The notes: a model not told the origin generated them from the letters alone. A stretch of 64,000 nt of DNA from CAVXNB01 sp963763085 (GCA_963763085.1 CAVXNB010000002.1:51514-115513), one strand, 5' to 3'. Shown: positions 18,099 through 26,890, counted from the stretch's first letter. Translations and numbers: made by a program.

Positions 18099-18984
18099 AG
18101 TCGATCGGCTCACAACCGAGGGTGACCCGGGCCAGAGTGCGCGGCACATCGTCCCCGAAGTCGTGGACCGCGTAATGGAGCGTGCAGCGGTTGTCCCACA
18201 TCACGAGGTCCCCCGGCTGCCAGTGATGCCGATAGATGAGATCCGGTGTCGTGGCGTGCTGGTAGAGGAACTCGAGCAGCGGGCGGCTCTCCGCAGGGGT
18301 CATGTCTTCGAAGCACAGCAGAGAATCCCCGGGAAACCCCAAGAGCAGTGACTTCCGCCTCGTCTCGGGGTGCGTGCGCACGATCGGATGGAGTCCGAGG
18401 AACTCCTCCGTCTCGCCGGAGACGGCTGATACCTGCGAGCCAGGGAACACACCTCGGAGGCCATCGAGCATTTGCTTCATGCCCGGCGAGAGGCGCTCGT
18501 AGGCGAGATATTGATTCGCCCACATGGTGTCGCCACCAAATGGGGGCAGCACCTGCGCCGAGGCAATGGTGATCGACGGGGGCCTCTCCAGGAACATCCA
18601 GTCGCAGTGCCACCGCTCCGTCGGCGTCTTCGCCTTTCCCACGTTGTCAACGTGCAAGGCAGCTGGCGAGCCGGGAAACCCGTGCTTTTCGGCGATATAG
18701 GGGTTCACGACCAACTCCCCCCACCGGGCACCGAAGTCGGTCAGCTGGGCCGGCGTGAGGAACTGCCCGGGGAACACGACCACACCGTTGCTCGCGAGAA
18801 ACGCCTCCTTCACAAGCGCGAACACGTCGTCATCGACATGTTCCGACAGGTCCACTTCGGTGACCTCGGTACCGATGGAGCCCGACAGTGCTCTGGTCAC
18901 CACCTTGGGTGCGACGCGGGTGGTAACTCCTGTAGCTGACCGATGACGGCTGGACACGGTGGCCTCCGATCTCGCTCTCCTCAC
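18097..18984 (-). CDS. TauD/TfdA-family 2-oxoglutarate-dependent dioxygenase
   Basis: Probable Fe(II)/2-oxoglutarate oxygenase, 295 residues from a GTG start. The metal triad is visible: HxD in WHCDW and the distal His in NRCTLHYAVHD. The fold signature SGSIGTEVTEVDLSEH is near the N-terminus, and GGDTMWANQYLAYERLSP and DLVMWDNR are family motifs. The substrate is unknown; relatives hydroxylate sulfonates, phenoxyacetates and alkyl acids. A paralogue lies at the far side of the island (59448-60254). A copy of the island operator box (18994-19010) overlaps the region just upstream. Confidence 0.88.
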   Translation of the reverse strand: MRRARSEATVSSRHRSATGVTTRVAPKVVTRALSGSIGTEVTEVDLSEHVDDDVFALVKEAFLASNGVVVFPGQFLTPAQLTDFGARWGELVVNPYIAEKHGFPGSPAALHVDNVGKAKTPTERWHCDWMFLERPPSITIASAQVLPPFGGDTMWANQYLAYERLSPGMKQMLDGLRGVFPGSQVSAVSGETEEFLGLHPIVRTHPETRRKSLLLGFPGDSLLCFEDMTPAESRPLLEFLYQHATTPDLIYRHHWQPGDLVMWDNRCTLHYAVHDFGDDVPRTLARVTLGCEPID

Positions 18985-18993
18985 CGACGCGCC

Positions 18994-19010
18994 AAATAGG
19001 GTATACCCAC
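18994..19010. promoter_or_regulatory. Island operator box A (GGGTATACCC core)
   Basis: AAATAGGGTATACCCAC contains a perfect 10-bp palindrome centred on GTATAC, 10 bases upstream of the dioxygenase start. It is one of 13 similar boxes, each in a promoter gap of the island. Confidence 0.6.
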
Positions 19011-19964
19011 TTACTTAATCGCCAGGGCGTTCGCAGGTGACCCAATCCCCCCGACGGCGTGCATGGGCGTGCTGGCGAAGAACACCTCGTAGACCCCGTC
19101 CTCACTACAGTCGGTCGCCAGGTCCTCGGTCCAGAACAGCTCTCCGAGCGCCATCCCGAATTGTCCGATAAGCATCCGATGCAGGAACCCCGTCGTGCTG
19201 CCCCAGTCCGCCGGCATGACCTCCACCGCGAACGTGTCGGAGGCGACGGCCGCCACGTGGCTGTCCCACAGATACCTGCACATCTCCTCGCCCGCGGCCA
19301 GCCCCGGGGTGGCGACGTGGCGCGGAAGGCGCGCTCGCTCACGCGCCGGCTGAGCTTGGAACCAAGCCGCGAAGCCTGTGTGCAACAAGATGATGTCTCC
19401 GGGCCGGAGGTCGACACCGGCCCTACGCCGGGCGAGTTCCAGATCGTCCACGGCGAACGCCGTGCTGGTGCCCGGGTCGTAAGGACGCCCCGCTTCGGCC
19501 ATCGTCCGGGCCATGTCGAACACGACTGCCCGCCCGATGATCCCCCGCCGCGCCCAGTGCTCGATCGTGTTGCGTCGCCCGCTGGCGACGTCCTCCTCGG
19601 TCGCCCCGTTGTAGAACGCCCCGGGCGCGTACCCCATATGCCCGAGGGAGTCCCACTGACTGGACGCCTGCGGGTAGAAGTTGTCATAGACGTCGTCGAA
19701 GACGATGGCGCCGGGCTCGTGGAGCACCCGATGCCGCGGGATCCCTCGGGACGGCACAAGGGGAGGTACGAACGCGTCGAGTGCCGCGTCGAGCGGGAAC
19801 ACCGCGCCCCGGCGAATGAGCTGCGCGGCATCCAAGACGCCCTGGGGAGTCAAGAGGTTGAACAGGCCGACGTTGTCGTCGGCGCCGAACAGACCCCAGC
19901 CGCTTCGCCCACCCTCGGGTGCAGCGGGAAGCTCGTCGTAGCTGGGGAGGTCCGTCATGGACAT
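19011..19964 (-). CDS. Cyclase family protein (kynurenine-formamidase-like hydrolase)
   Basis: 317 residues of the metal-dependent cyclase/formamidase superfamily (PF04199 type). Members hydrolyse or open rings, amides or lactones. Family features: GLFNLLTPQGVLDAAQLIRRG near the N-terminus, the metal region SQWDSLGHMGY (corresponding to the usual HxGTHxD), a central VVFDMAR, RPGDIILLHTGF, and a C-terminal ASDTFAVEVMP. It is transcribed away from the acyl-CoA dehydrogenase operon across box B. A role opening a ring of the island's substrate is plausible but unproven. Confidence 0.85.
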   Translation of the reverse strand: MSMTDLPSYDELPAAPEGGRSGWGLFGADDNVGLFNLLTPQGVLDAAQLIRRGAVFPLDAALDAFVPPLVPSRGIPRHRVLHEPGAIVFDDVYDNFYPQASSQWDSLGHMGYAPGAFYNGATEEDVASGRRNTIEHWARRGIIGRAVVFDMARTMAEAGRPYDPGTSTAFAVDDLELARRRAGVDLRPGDIILLHTGFAAWFQAQPARERARLPRHVATPGLAAGEEMCRYLWDSHVAAVASDTFAVEVMPADWGSTTGFLHRMLIGQFGMALGELFWTEDLATDCSEDGVYEVFFASTPMHAVGGIGSPANALAIK

Positions 19965-20030
19965 GATTCAAGCAGTTCCGGCTCCGCCGGCAGGCACCCG
20001 TGATCCCGGCCGGGCCGCGGACGCTCGGCG

Positions 20031-20048
20031 CGATAGAGTATACGGATT
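20031..20048. promoter_or_regulatory. Island operator box B (GATAGAGTATACGG)
   Basis: Core GTATAC at 20038-20043, in the 116-base gap between the divergent cyclase gene (start 19964) and acyl-CoA dehydrogenase operon (start 20081). One box can serve both units. Confidence 0.65.
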
Positions 20049-20080
20049 GTGAAGAGCCGGCGGCCTGATGAGTCCGAGCG

Positions 20081-21025
20081 GTGAGCAGGTTCTCGCCCCT
20101 CAGCATCGGCCTCGACTACGACGAGGATGCCCAGGCGTTCGCTGACACGGTCGCCTCTTACTGCGATCGGCGCGCTGACCAGATCCGTGAGGCGCGCTCG
20201 CACCCGGGCGAACCATGGGAAGAGTTGGCCGGGCTCGGCATCTTCGAGGTGGCGTCCTCGTCTGGCGGCGGGATCGGGGTGGTGGCCGCTGTGATGGAAC
20301 GGCTGGGCCGGGTTGCCCTCTGCGGCCCGCTCGCCGCGACGTATGTCGCTTGCGCCTTGCTCCCCGAGGAGGAGTTGGCCGACCTCCGTGCGGGCCGTGG
20401 TCTCGTCTCGCTCGGTCGGCCGCCGTTGCTGCCGTGGGCTCCGGTCGCGACCGTCTTCGTCGAGCTGGCCGCCGGCGAGGCTTGGCTTTGCACGCCCGCA
20501 GGCGAGATCGAGGAGGTGGACACCCTCGCCGGCGAGCCATGGGGCCGGTGCCGCCTCGAGCGTGGCCGCCCGCTGGGTGACCCGAGCAAGGCACTGGCGC
20601 TCGGCGACATCGCGCTCGCCGCCTACCTCGCCGGCGCCGCCGGGCGCCTCCTCGAGGAGACAGCGGAGTACGCCGCTCATCGCCGCCAGTTCGGACGTCC
20701 GATCGGCGATTTCCAGGCGGTCGCGCACCCCCTCGCCGACGTCGCCGCCCGCTTGACAGCGGCGCGGACGCTGGCCAGGTTGGCTGCGTACGCCGCGGAT
20801 CTCGATGGCTTGGCGGCTACCGCCGCCGCGGCTGCGACGGCCCGCCTCTCCGCCACCTCGGCGGCGTTGGGAGTCGCCTATCGGGCGCACCAGACCTACG
20901 GTGCGATGGGCTTCGCGGACGAAGGTCCGGTCGCTCGGGCGTCGCTCCGCATCCGCCAGGAGAGCATGTTGGCACCGGGACCCGACGCGGCTCGACAGAA
21001 AGTATTGGCCGGTCTCGGCATCTGA
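20081..21025 (+). CDS. Acyl-CoA dehydrogenase family protein, small form
   Basis: 314 residues, shorter than a standard acyl-CoA dehydrogenase (about 380): the middle beta domain is reduced. The C-terminal helical domain is clear (AAHRRQFGRPIGDFQAVAHPLADV, YRAHQTYGAMGFADEGP). Such short proteins often form heteromeric enzymes with a full-length partner, as in actinobacterial FadE pairs for sterol side chains. The full-length partner here is probably the gene at 21936 in the same operon. GTG start; the Shine-Dalgarno is weak. First gene of a three-gene operon under box B. Confidence 0.87.
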   Translation: MSRFSPLSIGLDYDEDAQAFADTVASYCDRRADQIREARSHPGEPWEELAGLGIFEVASSSGGGIGVVAAVMERLGRVALCGPLAATYVACALLPEEELADLRAGRGLVSLGRPPLLPWAPVATVFVELAAGEAWLCTPAGEIEEVDTLAGEPWGRCRLERGRPLGDPSKALALGDIALAAYLAGAAGRLLEETAEYAAHRRQFGRPIGDFQAVAHPLADVAARLTAARTLARLAAYAADLDGLAATAAAAATARLSATSAALGVAYRAHQTYGAMGFADEGPVARASLRIRQESMLAPGPDAARQKVLAGLGI

Positions 21026-21048
21026 GGAATAAGGAGGGGAAGGATCCG

Positions 21049-21876
21049 GTGAGCGATACCGTCGACTTGAAGGGCGAGTTGCCCGGTCTCATCTATGAGA
21101 AGAAAGACCACATCGCCTATATCACGCTCAATCGGCCCGAGCGAGGCAACGCGCTGCACTCGAGCATGATCGAACCGCTGAAGGCGATCTGGGCCGAGGT
21201 GCGCGACGACCCGTGGATCCGTGTCTCGGTCGTTACCGGAACCGGGGAGCGCCATTTCTGTACGGGCGCCGACCTCGAGGCGGCGGCGGAGAGCGGGCGC
21301 GTCGCGGGCAACGGCCCGATCAGCGAGGAGGTGTTCTGGTCGCCCCGCCAGAACCGCGTCTGGAAGCCGACTGTCGTCGCCGTGAACGGTACCGTCGCCG
21401 GCGGCGGCTTCCACTTCGTCGTCGACAGCGACATCGTCGTCGCGGCGGAACACGTCACCTTCGTCGACACGCACGTGAACGTCGGCATGGTCGGTGCGAT
21501 CGAGAACATCGGCCTGGCCAAGCGGCTCCCCCTCGGCACTGCGCTCCGGATGACGCTGGTCGGTCGTGACTTCCGGCTCACGGCCCAGCGCGCCTACCAG
21601 CTCGGCCTCGTGGACGAGCTTGTCGCCAAAGAGGACCTGATGTCGACCGCCGACACGATCGCTCGGCAGATCGCCAAGAACTCTCCCGCCGCGGTCAGCC
21701 TCTCGATGCAGGCGATCTGGGCCTCGCTGGAGATGAGCTACGCCCAGGCAATGGAGTTCGGGTGGGCGCTTATCCGGATGCATTGGGCGCACCCGGACTT
21801 CAAGGAAGGGTCGCGGGCGTTCGTGGACAAGCGCGAACCGCAGTGGGACGACGGGGTCGGTCAGGGCAGCGAATGA
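21049..21876 (+). CDS. Enoyl-CoA hydratase/isomerase family protein
   Basis: Crotonase-fold protein, 275 residues, GTG start after a strong AAGGAGGGG. The oxyanion-hole regions are visible: HFCTGADLEAA and NGTVAGGGFHFV. The segment where hydratases carry their two catalytic Glu reads THVNVGMVGAIENIGLAKRLP, so the classical pair is not obvious and the reaction (hydration, isomerisation, hydrolysis or decarboxylation) is uncertain. It sits between a small and a full acyl-CoA dehydrogenase, consistent with beta-oxidation-like chemistry. Confidence 0.9.
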   Translation: MSDTVDLKGELPGLIYEKKDHIAYITLNRPERGNALHSSMIEPLKAIWAEVRDDPWIRVSVVTGTGERHFCTGADLEAAAESGRVAGNGPISEEVFWSPRQNRVWKPTVVAVNGTVAGGGFHFVVDSDIVVAAEHVTFVDTHVNVGMVGAIENIGLAKRLPLGTALRMTLVGRDFRLTAQRAYQLGLVDELVAKEDLMSTADTIARQIAKNSPAAVSLSMQAIWASLEMSYAQAMEFGWALIRMHWAHPDFKEGSRAFVDKREPQWDDGVGQGSE

Positions 21877-21935
21877 CGCCCCGAGAGTAAGAGCAACGGT
21901 CGAGTGATCGCAGCGGGAGTGACCGGTCAGACGAG

Positions 21936-23057
21936 GTGAGCACGCCGCTCGGACTCGAAGAGGAGGCCTTCCGACGGGAGGTCGTCGACTTCCTGGACAA
22001 CCATGGCGAGGTCGACGGCTTTTTCCATCGAGAGGAGCATGACGCCGCCGTGCGAGGCCTTTACCGCGCCCTCGGTGAGAGGGGCTGGCTGGCGCTCGCC
22101 TGGCCCCGGGAACACGGCGGAGCAGACCTCCCGCCGGTGTACGAGTTCATCCTCTGGGACGAGATGGCCTATGCGCGTGCCGCTCGGCCCCCGCTCGCGG
22201 CGGGCATCGTCGCCAAGACGATCATCAAGCACGGTTCGCCCGAGCAGAAGCAGCGCTTCCTGCCGGACATCCGGGCTGGGACGCTGTTCTTCTCCCTCGG
22301 CTACTCCGAGCCGGAAGCCGGATCGGACCTGGCTTCGGTACGAACCCGCGCGGTGCGGGAGGGGGACGAGTACGTCGTCGACGGCGAGAAGCGGTGGACG
22401 TCGGGGGGTCACCGCGCGGATTACCTGTGGATGCTGTGCCGAACCGGGAGCCTCGAGAGCCACTCGCGCGGGCTGAGCCTGCTCATTGTCGACCGCCACT
22501 CGCCGGGGATCTCCGTCTCTCCTATCGCCCAGGTCGACGGCGAGCGATTCAACGAGATCCGTTTCGAGGACGTGCGCGTCCCGGTCGCCAACCGCGTCGG
22601 CGAGGAGAACGGTGCCTGGCCGTTGATGGTCGAGTCGCTCGCGACCGAGCGGCACGTGCAGTGGTGCCCGAAACGCCTGTTGCGCGACTTCGAGGATCTC
22701 GTCGCCTGGGTACGGGACTGCCACCTCGACGATGACCCCGTCGTGCGGAACCGGATCGCCGAGCTCGCCGTGTCCGTGGCAGAAGCCCAGGCGCTCGGGT
22801 TGACGATGGTGGCCGCGGTCCAGTCCGGCAGCCCGGCGGTGCTGGAAGCGGCTTACAACAAGCTCGTCGGCAGCGAGTCGTGCCAGGCCATCGCCCGGGC
22901 GGCGTCCGATTTCGGCCACCCCGCCGCGATCGTTCGCGGGACACCGGTGGAATTCCTCTGGCGGCAGTCTCTGTCGGAGACGATCGGGGGCGGGACCTCC
23001 GAGGTGATGAGGGGCCTGATCGCCCGCGTCGGGCTCGGGCTCGGGGCGGCGCGTTAG
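21936..23057 (+). CDS. Acyl-CoA dehydrogenase, full length
   Basis: 373 residues, GTG start. FAD- and substrate-binding segments: GYSEPEAGSDLASVRTRA, YVVDGEKRWTSGGHRADY, FNEIRFEDVRVP; the C-terminal ETIGGGTSEVMRGLIARVGLG is the usual FAD-contacting tail. It desaturates an acyl-CoA and passes electrons to an electron-transferring flavoprotein (no etfAB is seen here). It is the probable large partner of the 20081 protein. Last gene of the operon; box C follows 5 bases after its stop. Confidence 0.92.
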   Translation: MSTPLGLEEEAFRREVVDFLDNHGEVDGFFHREEHDAAVRGLYRALGERGWLALAWPREHGGADLPPVYEFILWDEMAYARAARPPLAAGIVAKTIIKHGSPEQKQRFLPDIRAGTLFFSLGYSEPEAGSDLASVRTRAVREGDEYVVDGEKRWTSGGHRADYLWMLCRTGSLESHSRGLSLLIVDRHSPGISVSPIAQVDGERFNEIRFEDVRVPVANRVGEENGAWPLMVESLATERHVQWCPKRLLRDFEDLVAWVRDCHLDDDPVVRNRIAELAVSVAEAQALGLTMVAAVQSGSPAVLEAAYNKLVGSESCQAIARAASDFGHPAAIVRGTPVEFLWRQSLSETIGGGTSEVMRGLIARVGLGLGAAR

Positions 23058-23061
23058 GGGC

Positions 23062-23079
23062 AAAGTGGTACACTCTTTT
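23062..23079. promoter_or_regulatory. Island operator box C (reverse strand AAAGAGTGTACC)
   Basis: On the minus strand it reads AAAAGAGTGTACCACTTT. It lies upstream of the amidohydrolase remnant and the GntR regulator gene, so it would allow autoregulation. Confidence 0.65.
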
Positions 23080-23224
23080 ACTGGATCCCAGGGCGTCCGT
23101 GTCGGCTCGGCAAAGCCGTCACTACCGGTACAGGCCTCTGCCGGGCGTGTTCGAGCTCGCCGTTCGAAATGTTGCCCGATTGCCTGATTCGGTGTGAAGA
23201 TTCCGGCGGGCGGAGGAGGGCCGA

Positions 23225-23320
23225 ATGCTTGACCTGATCAGCGTGGACGACCATATCATCGAGGGTTCCAACGTGTGGGAGCGCCCGGACCTGCAGCTGC
23301 TGGCGAGCGCCGGCGTCTAG
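23225..23320 (+). pseudogene. N-terminal remnant of an amidohydrolase gene
   Basis: The 31-codon reading frame begins MLDLISVDDHIIEG and continues NVWERPD before a TAG. This is the typical start of actinobacterial amidohydrolases (metal-binding DxH followed by E and VW); the other island members start similarly with DTDTHV or DCDGHVVEP. It has an excellent Shine-Dalgarno (GGAGGAGGG, 4 bases before the ATG), so the 5' end of a real gene survives while the other 350 or so residues are gone. The regulator gene follows at once. Translation of the stub could now serve only as a leader peptide. Probably a deletion product. Confidence 0.7.
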
Positions 23321-23325
23321 CCACG

Positions 23326-24154
23326 ATGCCCGCGAGAACGCGCTCCGCCGCGCCCGGCACCCCGGTCCAACACGCGCCGGGTTCCGATTCGTCGCGCCGG
23401 CGACTCGCGAAAGCTGGGCGAAATCCTGGCCGAGCAGATCGAGAACGAGATCGTCTCGAGCGGCTGGCCCGTCGGCAAGGTGCTCGGGTCCGAGGCCGAG
23501 CTGATCGACCGCTACGGCGTCAGTCGGGCGGTGTTCCGCGAAGCGATGAAGATCGTCAACCACCATCGGGTGGCCGAGATGCGCCGCGGCCCGGGCGGCG
23601 GCCTCGTAGTAGTCGAGCCCGATCTGAACGCCGTCATCCGGGCAGTCGCACTTCTTCTCGAGTTCGCCCACATCGGGCCCGACAAGGTTCACGAGACCCG
23701 TAAGGCGCTCGAGGTCGAGTGCGCCCGGTTGGCGGCCGAACGGATCGACCTGCTGGGCATCGAGCGACTCGAGCAGTTGCTCGCTGTTGAGGAAGAGAGC
23801 ATCGTCGCGAGTCGTCTGCCTGGCGGGCGCGAGCACGAGCGCGGCCGCCCGCCCTCGCAGGACTTCCACCTACTCTTGGCCGAGCTGACCGGCAACCCGG
23901 CGATCCATCTCTTCGTCCAGACCATAAACCTGGTGCTCGCCGACTACACGACGCAGATCGATTCCATCGAGGACATCGCCCGGCAAGTGCACCTGGCGCA
24001 CACGAGCATCGCAAAGGCCGTCATAGGCGGCGACCCCGAACTGGCACAGCGGCGCATGGCACGGCACCTGCAGGCCGTCGCCGAATACGAGTTCTCGCCC
24101 CAGACGCTCGACCGGCGCTGGAGTGGCAACCTCGGCGGCCGTCCCGTCCAGTAA
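23326..24154 (+). CDS. GntR-family transcriptional regulator (FadR/FCD type), apparent frameshift
   Basis: A winged-helix domain comes first (GEILAEQIENEIVSSG, then GSEAELIDRYGVSRAVFREAMKIV). A mostly helical FCD ligand domain with candidate metal-binding residues follows (FHLLLAELTGNPA, HTSIAKAVIGGD, MARHLQAVAEYEF). The helix-turn-helix frame has no start codon upstream except a GTG inside the domain (23480). ATG 23326 lies one frame away and gives a plausible N-terminus ending RRRLAK; removing one A near 23411 joins the two into 275 residues. FadR-type regulators usually respond to acyl-CoA or carboxylate ligands. As the only DNA-binding regulator in the island, it is the best candidate for the 13 operator boxes, whose GTATAC core fits the GT..AC pattern of GntR sites. 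Confidence 0.82.
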
Positions 24155-24168
24155 GCACGCAGCCGCGA

Positions 24169-25068
24169 TCAGTATGGCGTCTCGAGCCCGAGGTCGACAG
24201 AGGCCAGGCGGCCAGCCTGCGCCCGCAGAGCCTCGATAGTCCACCGACCCTCCGTCTCGATGTGGTCCACGACCGACCACGGCCGGAGGAGGTGCACTTC
24301 GTTCGCGTGCACGTAGAAGACCCGACCTTTGATGGGACAGTCCGCGCAGGCGAGGTAGGCGACGAAGGGCGCGATATTCGACGGGTCGAAGCGGTCGAAC
24401 CCGTGCTCGGGCGGAGCGATCCGCTCGGACAGGCCGGGCGTGGCGAGCGTGAGCCGCGTGCGGGCGTTCGGGGCGACGGCGTTGCAGCGGACACCGTAGC
24501 GCTCGAGCTCGAGCTGGCAGATGATCGTGAACGACGCGATCCCAGCCTTGGCCGCCCCGTAGTTCGTCTGGCCGGCGTTGCCGAACAAGCCCGAGGTCGA
24601 TGTGGTGTTGATGAGGGAGCGGTCGCCGGCCCGGCCCGCCTTCGACTCCCCGCGCCAGTATCGCGCGGCTGCCCGCGTGGGCTGGAAGTGGCCCGTGAGG
24701 TGGATGCGCAGCACGTCGTCCCACTCGTCGGTGGCCATGTTCGCGACCATGCGGTCGCGCAGGATGCCGGCGTTGTTGATCAGCACGTGGAGGTCGCCGA
24801 ACTCGGTGAGCGCCTGGGTTACGAGTCCCGACGCGCCGTCCTCACTGGAGACGTCGCCGGTGTTCGCCACCGCTTGGCCCCCGAGCCCGCGGATCTCCTC
24901 GACGGTCTCGTGGGCAGCGGATCTGTCGGCGCTAGCACCATCGGGTCCCGAACCCAGGTCGTTCACGACGACGCCGGCTCCCTCTGATGCGAGCGTCAGG
25001 GCGTACGCACGCCCGATACCGCGCCCGGCTCCCGTGATGATCGCGACGCGACCGTCGAGTTCCCCCAC
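24169..25068 (-). CDS. Short-chain dehydrogenase/reductase (3-hydroxyacyl-CoA dehydrogenase-like)
   Basis: 299 residues. NAD(P)-binding GAGRGIGRAYAL, NNAGILRD, and the active site Ser...YGAAK (TTSTSGLFGNAGQTNYGAAKAG). The long N-terminal region VVVNDLGSGPDGA and the overall wording resemble the dehydrogenase domain of multifunctional beta-oxidation enzyme type 2, so oxidation of a 3-hydroxyacyl-CoA is a reasonable guess. It starts 2 bases after the HbpS-like gene, hence one operon under box D. Confidence 0.88.
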   Translation of the reverse strand: MGELDGRVAIITGAGRGIGRAYALTLASEGAGVVVNDLGSGPDGASADRSAAHETVEEIRGLGGQAVANTGDVSSEDGASGLVTQALTEFGDLHVLINNAGILRDRMVANMATDEWDDVLRIHLTGHFQPTRAAARYWRGESKAGRAGDRSLINTTSTSGLFGNAGQTNYGAAKAGIASFTIICQLELERYGVRCNAVAPNARTRLTLATPGLSERIAPPEHGFDRFDPSNIAPFVAYLACADCPIKGRVFYVHANEVHLLRPWSVVDHIETEGRWTIEALRAQAGRLASVDLGLETPY

Positions 25069-25070
25069 GC

Positions 25071-25523
25071 TCAGGGGGTATCTCCGACGATCTCGGAGAA
25101 GCGCTGCGCGACCGCCGCCGAGACCTCCGAGTCCTGCTCGTGCTTTCCACCGCTCACACCGACGCCGCCGACGTTCTTGCCCTTGTACTTGAGCGGGTAA
25201 CCGCCTTGGACGACGAAGATGTCCTGGCGCGAGGACATGGCCCGCCAGAGGGCCTCGTTGTGGACGAGGCGCTTCTCTATGAACTCGGCCGTGGGAACGC
25301 CGAGTGCTGCCGCGAAGACCGCCTTGCCCCGGGCACCCTCGTCGGCTCGGCCGCCGGCTCCGTCGGTCCGGATCGCCACGACCGTGTGCCCATTGGCGTC
25401 GACGATGGCGATCCCGACCCGGATGCCGATCTCCTTCGCCTTCTCGATACCGCTCTGCAGCGCCTCCATGGCCGGCGCAAGTGCGATATGGGTCTGTGTG
25501 ATGACGACCGGCTCGTCTGTCAT
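25071..25523 (-). CDS. GlcG/HbpS-family protein
   Basis: 150 residues, ATG after GGAGGA. Family marks: GIAIVDANGHTVVAIRTDGA, an Ala-rich segment KAVFAAALGVPTAEF, and the glycine-rich end GGYPLKYKGKNVGGVGVSGG. Members include heme-binding HbpS of Streptomyces and GlcG of glycolate operons; many lie in catabolic operons without known function. No signal peptide. First gene of a two-gene operon with the SDR. Longer readings upstream of ATG 25523 overlap the divergent promoter and are rejected. Confidence 0.87.
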   Translation of the reverse strand: MTDEPVVITQTHIALAPAMEALQSGIEKAKEIGIRVGIAIVDANGHTVVAIRTDGAGGRADEGARGKAVFAAALGVPTAEFIEKRLVHNEALWRAMSSRQDIFVVQGGYPLKYKGKNVGGVGVSGGKHEQDSEVSAAVAQRFSEIVGDTP

Positions 25524-25567
25524 GGTTCCTCCCGCGGTGCTGTCCCTGAACGATCGCTCGGTTGAGT

Positions 25568-25583
25568 CATAGAGTGTACCCTT
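25568..25583. promoter_or_regulatory. Island operator box D (CATAGAGTGTACCC)
   Basis: Between the divergent HbpS-like gene (start 25523) and ligase gene (start 25595). It shares 12 consecutive bases (CATAGAGTGTAC) with box E on the other strand. It ends 12 bases before the ligase ATG. Confidence 0.7.
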
Positions 25584-25594
25584 CTTCTCGAACG

Positions 25595-26881
25595 ATGACC
25601 GTAGCGCAGGCGTCCGACCGCGAGCTCTTCGATCCGGTTTTGCAGGGGCGCGACCCCGAGCAGCTCGCCGGTCATGCGCGGGAGCGCCTGGCGGAATCCT
25701 GGCGCCGCGTCTGGACGCTGCCGGTTCCGTTCTATCGGGCCAAGTTCGAGGCGGCGGGTTTCGGGCCCGACGAGGTCCCTCCGCTCGACGAGATTCCGAG
25801 AACCACCAAATCGGAGCTCCGTGCCGACGAGACGACAAACCCCAGCTTCGGCACGCATCGTGCCGTGAGCCTGGAACAGGCCGTCCGCGTCGGCTCGTCG
25901 GGTGGCACAACGGGCAGCCCGACAATCTACTTCTACGGTCCGGCCGATCTCGAGGCCCATGTCGCGGTTGTGACGCGCAACATGTGGCGACATGGCCTTC
26001 GTGGCGGGATGCGCTTCACCCACAGCTGGCCGCAGGGAATCTATCCTTCCGCCCTCGGCGGGGGGCGCAGCTACCTGGACCTCGGCGTCCTCGAAATCGC
26101 CGTCGGGCTTCCGTGGTCACCGGAGGTGGCGGCGGAACACCTGCGGCTCTGGGAGGTCCTGCGGCCCGACGGTTTCATGATGACCGGATCGCAGCTGCAG
26201 CTCTACGAGCAGGCCGGAGAAGACATCGGTATCGACTTTGGAGCGCTCCTCGAGGGCGCGATCCTCGCCTTTCTCGAGGTCGGCTGCCAGTTCGAGGCAC
26301 CGAGGCGACGGCTCGAGGACAACTACAGCGTGCAGCTTCGCAACATCGGGGGCGCGTCGGACGTCCCCGGATTTGCGGTCTCGGACTGCCGCTATCACAC
26401 CGGGATGCACGCCGCCGGCGACCATTTCGTGGTCCAGGTCTGCGACCCGCTGACCGGCCGGTCGCTTCCCGCCGGGGAGCGGGGCACGTTGGTGGTCACC
26501 GCGTTCGACATCGACGCCGTCGCGATTCGCTACGACATCGAAGATCTCGTCGTCGCGAGCACAGGGCCGTGCCCGTGCGGAGAGACCGGAGCCCGTTACA
26601 CCCTTCTCGGGCGAGTGGCGGACGCGATCAACCTGGCCGGTCGCACACTGCTCCCCCTCGACGTTCAGCTCGCCCTTGACGAGCTGGGCGCCCCGGAGTT
26701 CCAGATGGTCAAGGACGGGCATCCTTCGAAGCTTTGCCTCCGCATCGAAGGCGAGGGCTCCGACGGCGCACATGCAGCTGAGGCGATCCAACGACGGCTC
26801 TTGGTCTCCACAGATATCGAGCTGGTCGAGCCGGGGACCTTGCCTCGGGCTGCGTTCAAGCCCCGCCGGGTGTCAGGCTGA
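25595..26881 (+). CDS. PaaK-like AMP-forming acyl-CoA ligase
   Basis: 428 residues resembling phenylacetate-CoA ligases: they adenylate a carboxylic acid and transfer it to CoA. Visible: FYRAKFEAAG and IPRTTKSELR near the N-terminus, phosphate loop SSGGTTGSPT, IGGASDVPGF, the cysteine-containing CPCGETGARYTLLGR, and a C-terminal domain ending LPRAAFKPRR in place of the usual KxxR/K ending. ATG 25595 lies 12 bases after box D. A close paralogue with the same architecture is at 40644-41914. The acid activated is unknown. Confidence 0.87.
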   Translation: MTVAQASDRELFDPVLQGRDPEQLAGHARERLAESWRRVWTLPVPFYRAKFEAAGFGPDEVPPLDEIPRTTKSELRADETTNPSFGTHRAVSLEQAVRVGSSGGTTGSPTIYFYGPADLEAHVAVVTRNMWRHGLRGGMRFTHSWPQGIYPSALGGGRSYLDLGVLEIAVGLPWSPEVAAEHLRLWEVLRPDGFMMTGSQLQLYEQAGEDIGIDFGALLEGAILAFLEVGCQFEAPRRRLEDNYSVQLRNIGGASDVPGFAVSDCRYHTGMHAAGDHFVVQVCDPLTGRSLPAGERGTLVVTAFDIDAVAIRYDIEDLVVASTGPCPCGETGARYTLLGRVADAINLAGRTLLPLDVQLALDELGAPEFQMVKDGHPSKLCLRIEGEGSDGAHAAEAIQRRLLVSTDIELVEPGTLPRAAFKPRRVSG

Positions 26882-26890
26882 AGGAAAGCC

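Noticed and set aside
18061..19010. Integrase, transposase or tRNA attachment site at the island boundary
   Set aside because: I looked for mobile-element genes, direct repeats and tRNA-like sequence at the dapB junction and saw none.
23225..24154. Amidohydrolase stub and GntR as one protein by amber readthrough
   Set aside because: They share a reading frame across TAG 23318, but the stub is the start of an unrelated enzyme family and the intervening residues match neither. A separate ATG with one frame change explains the regulator better.
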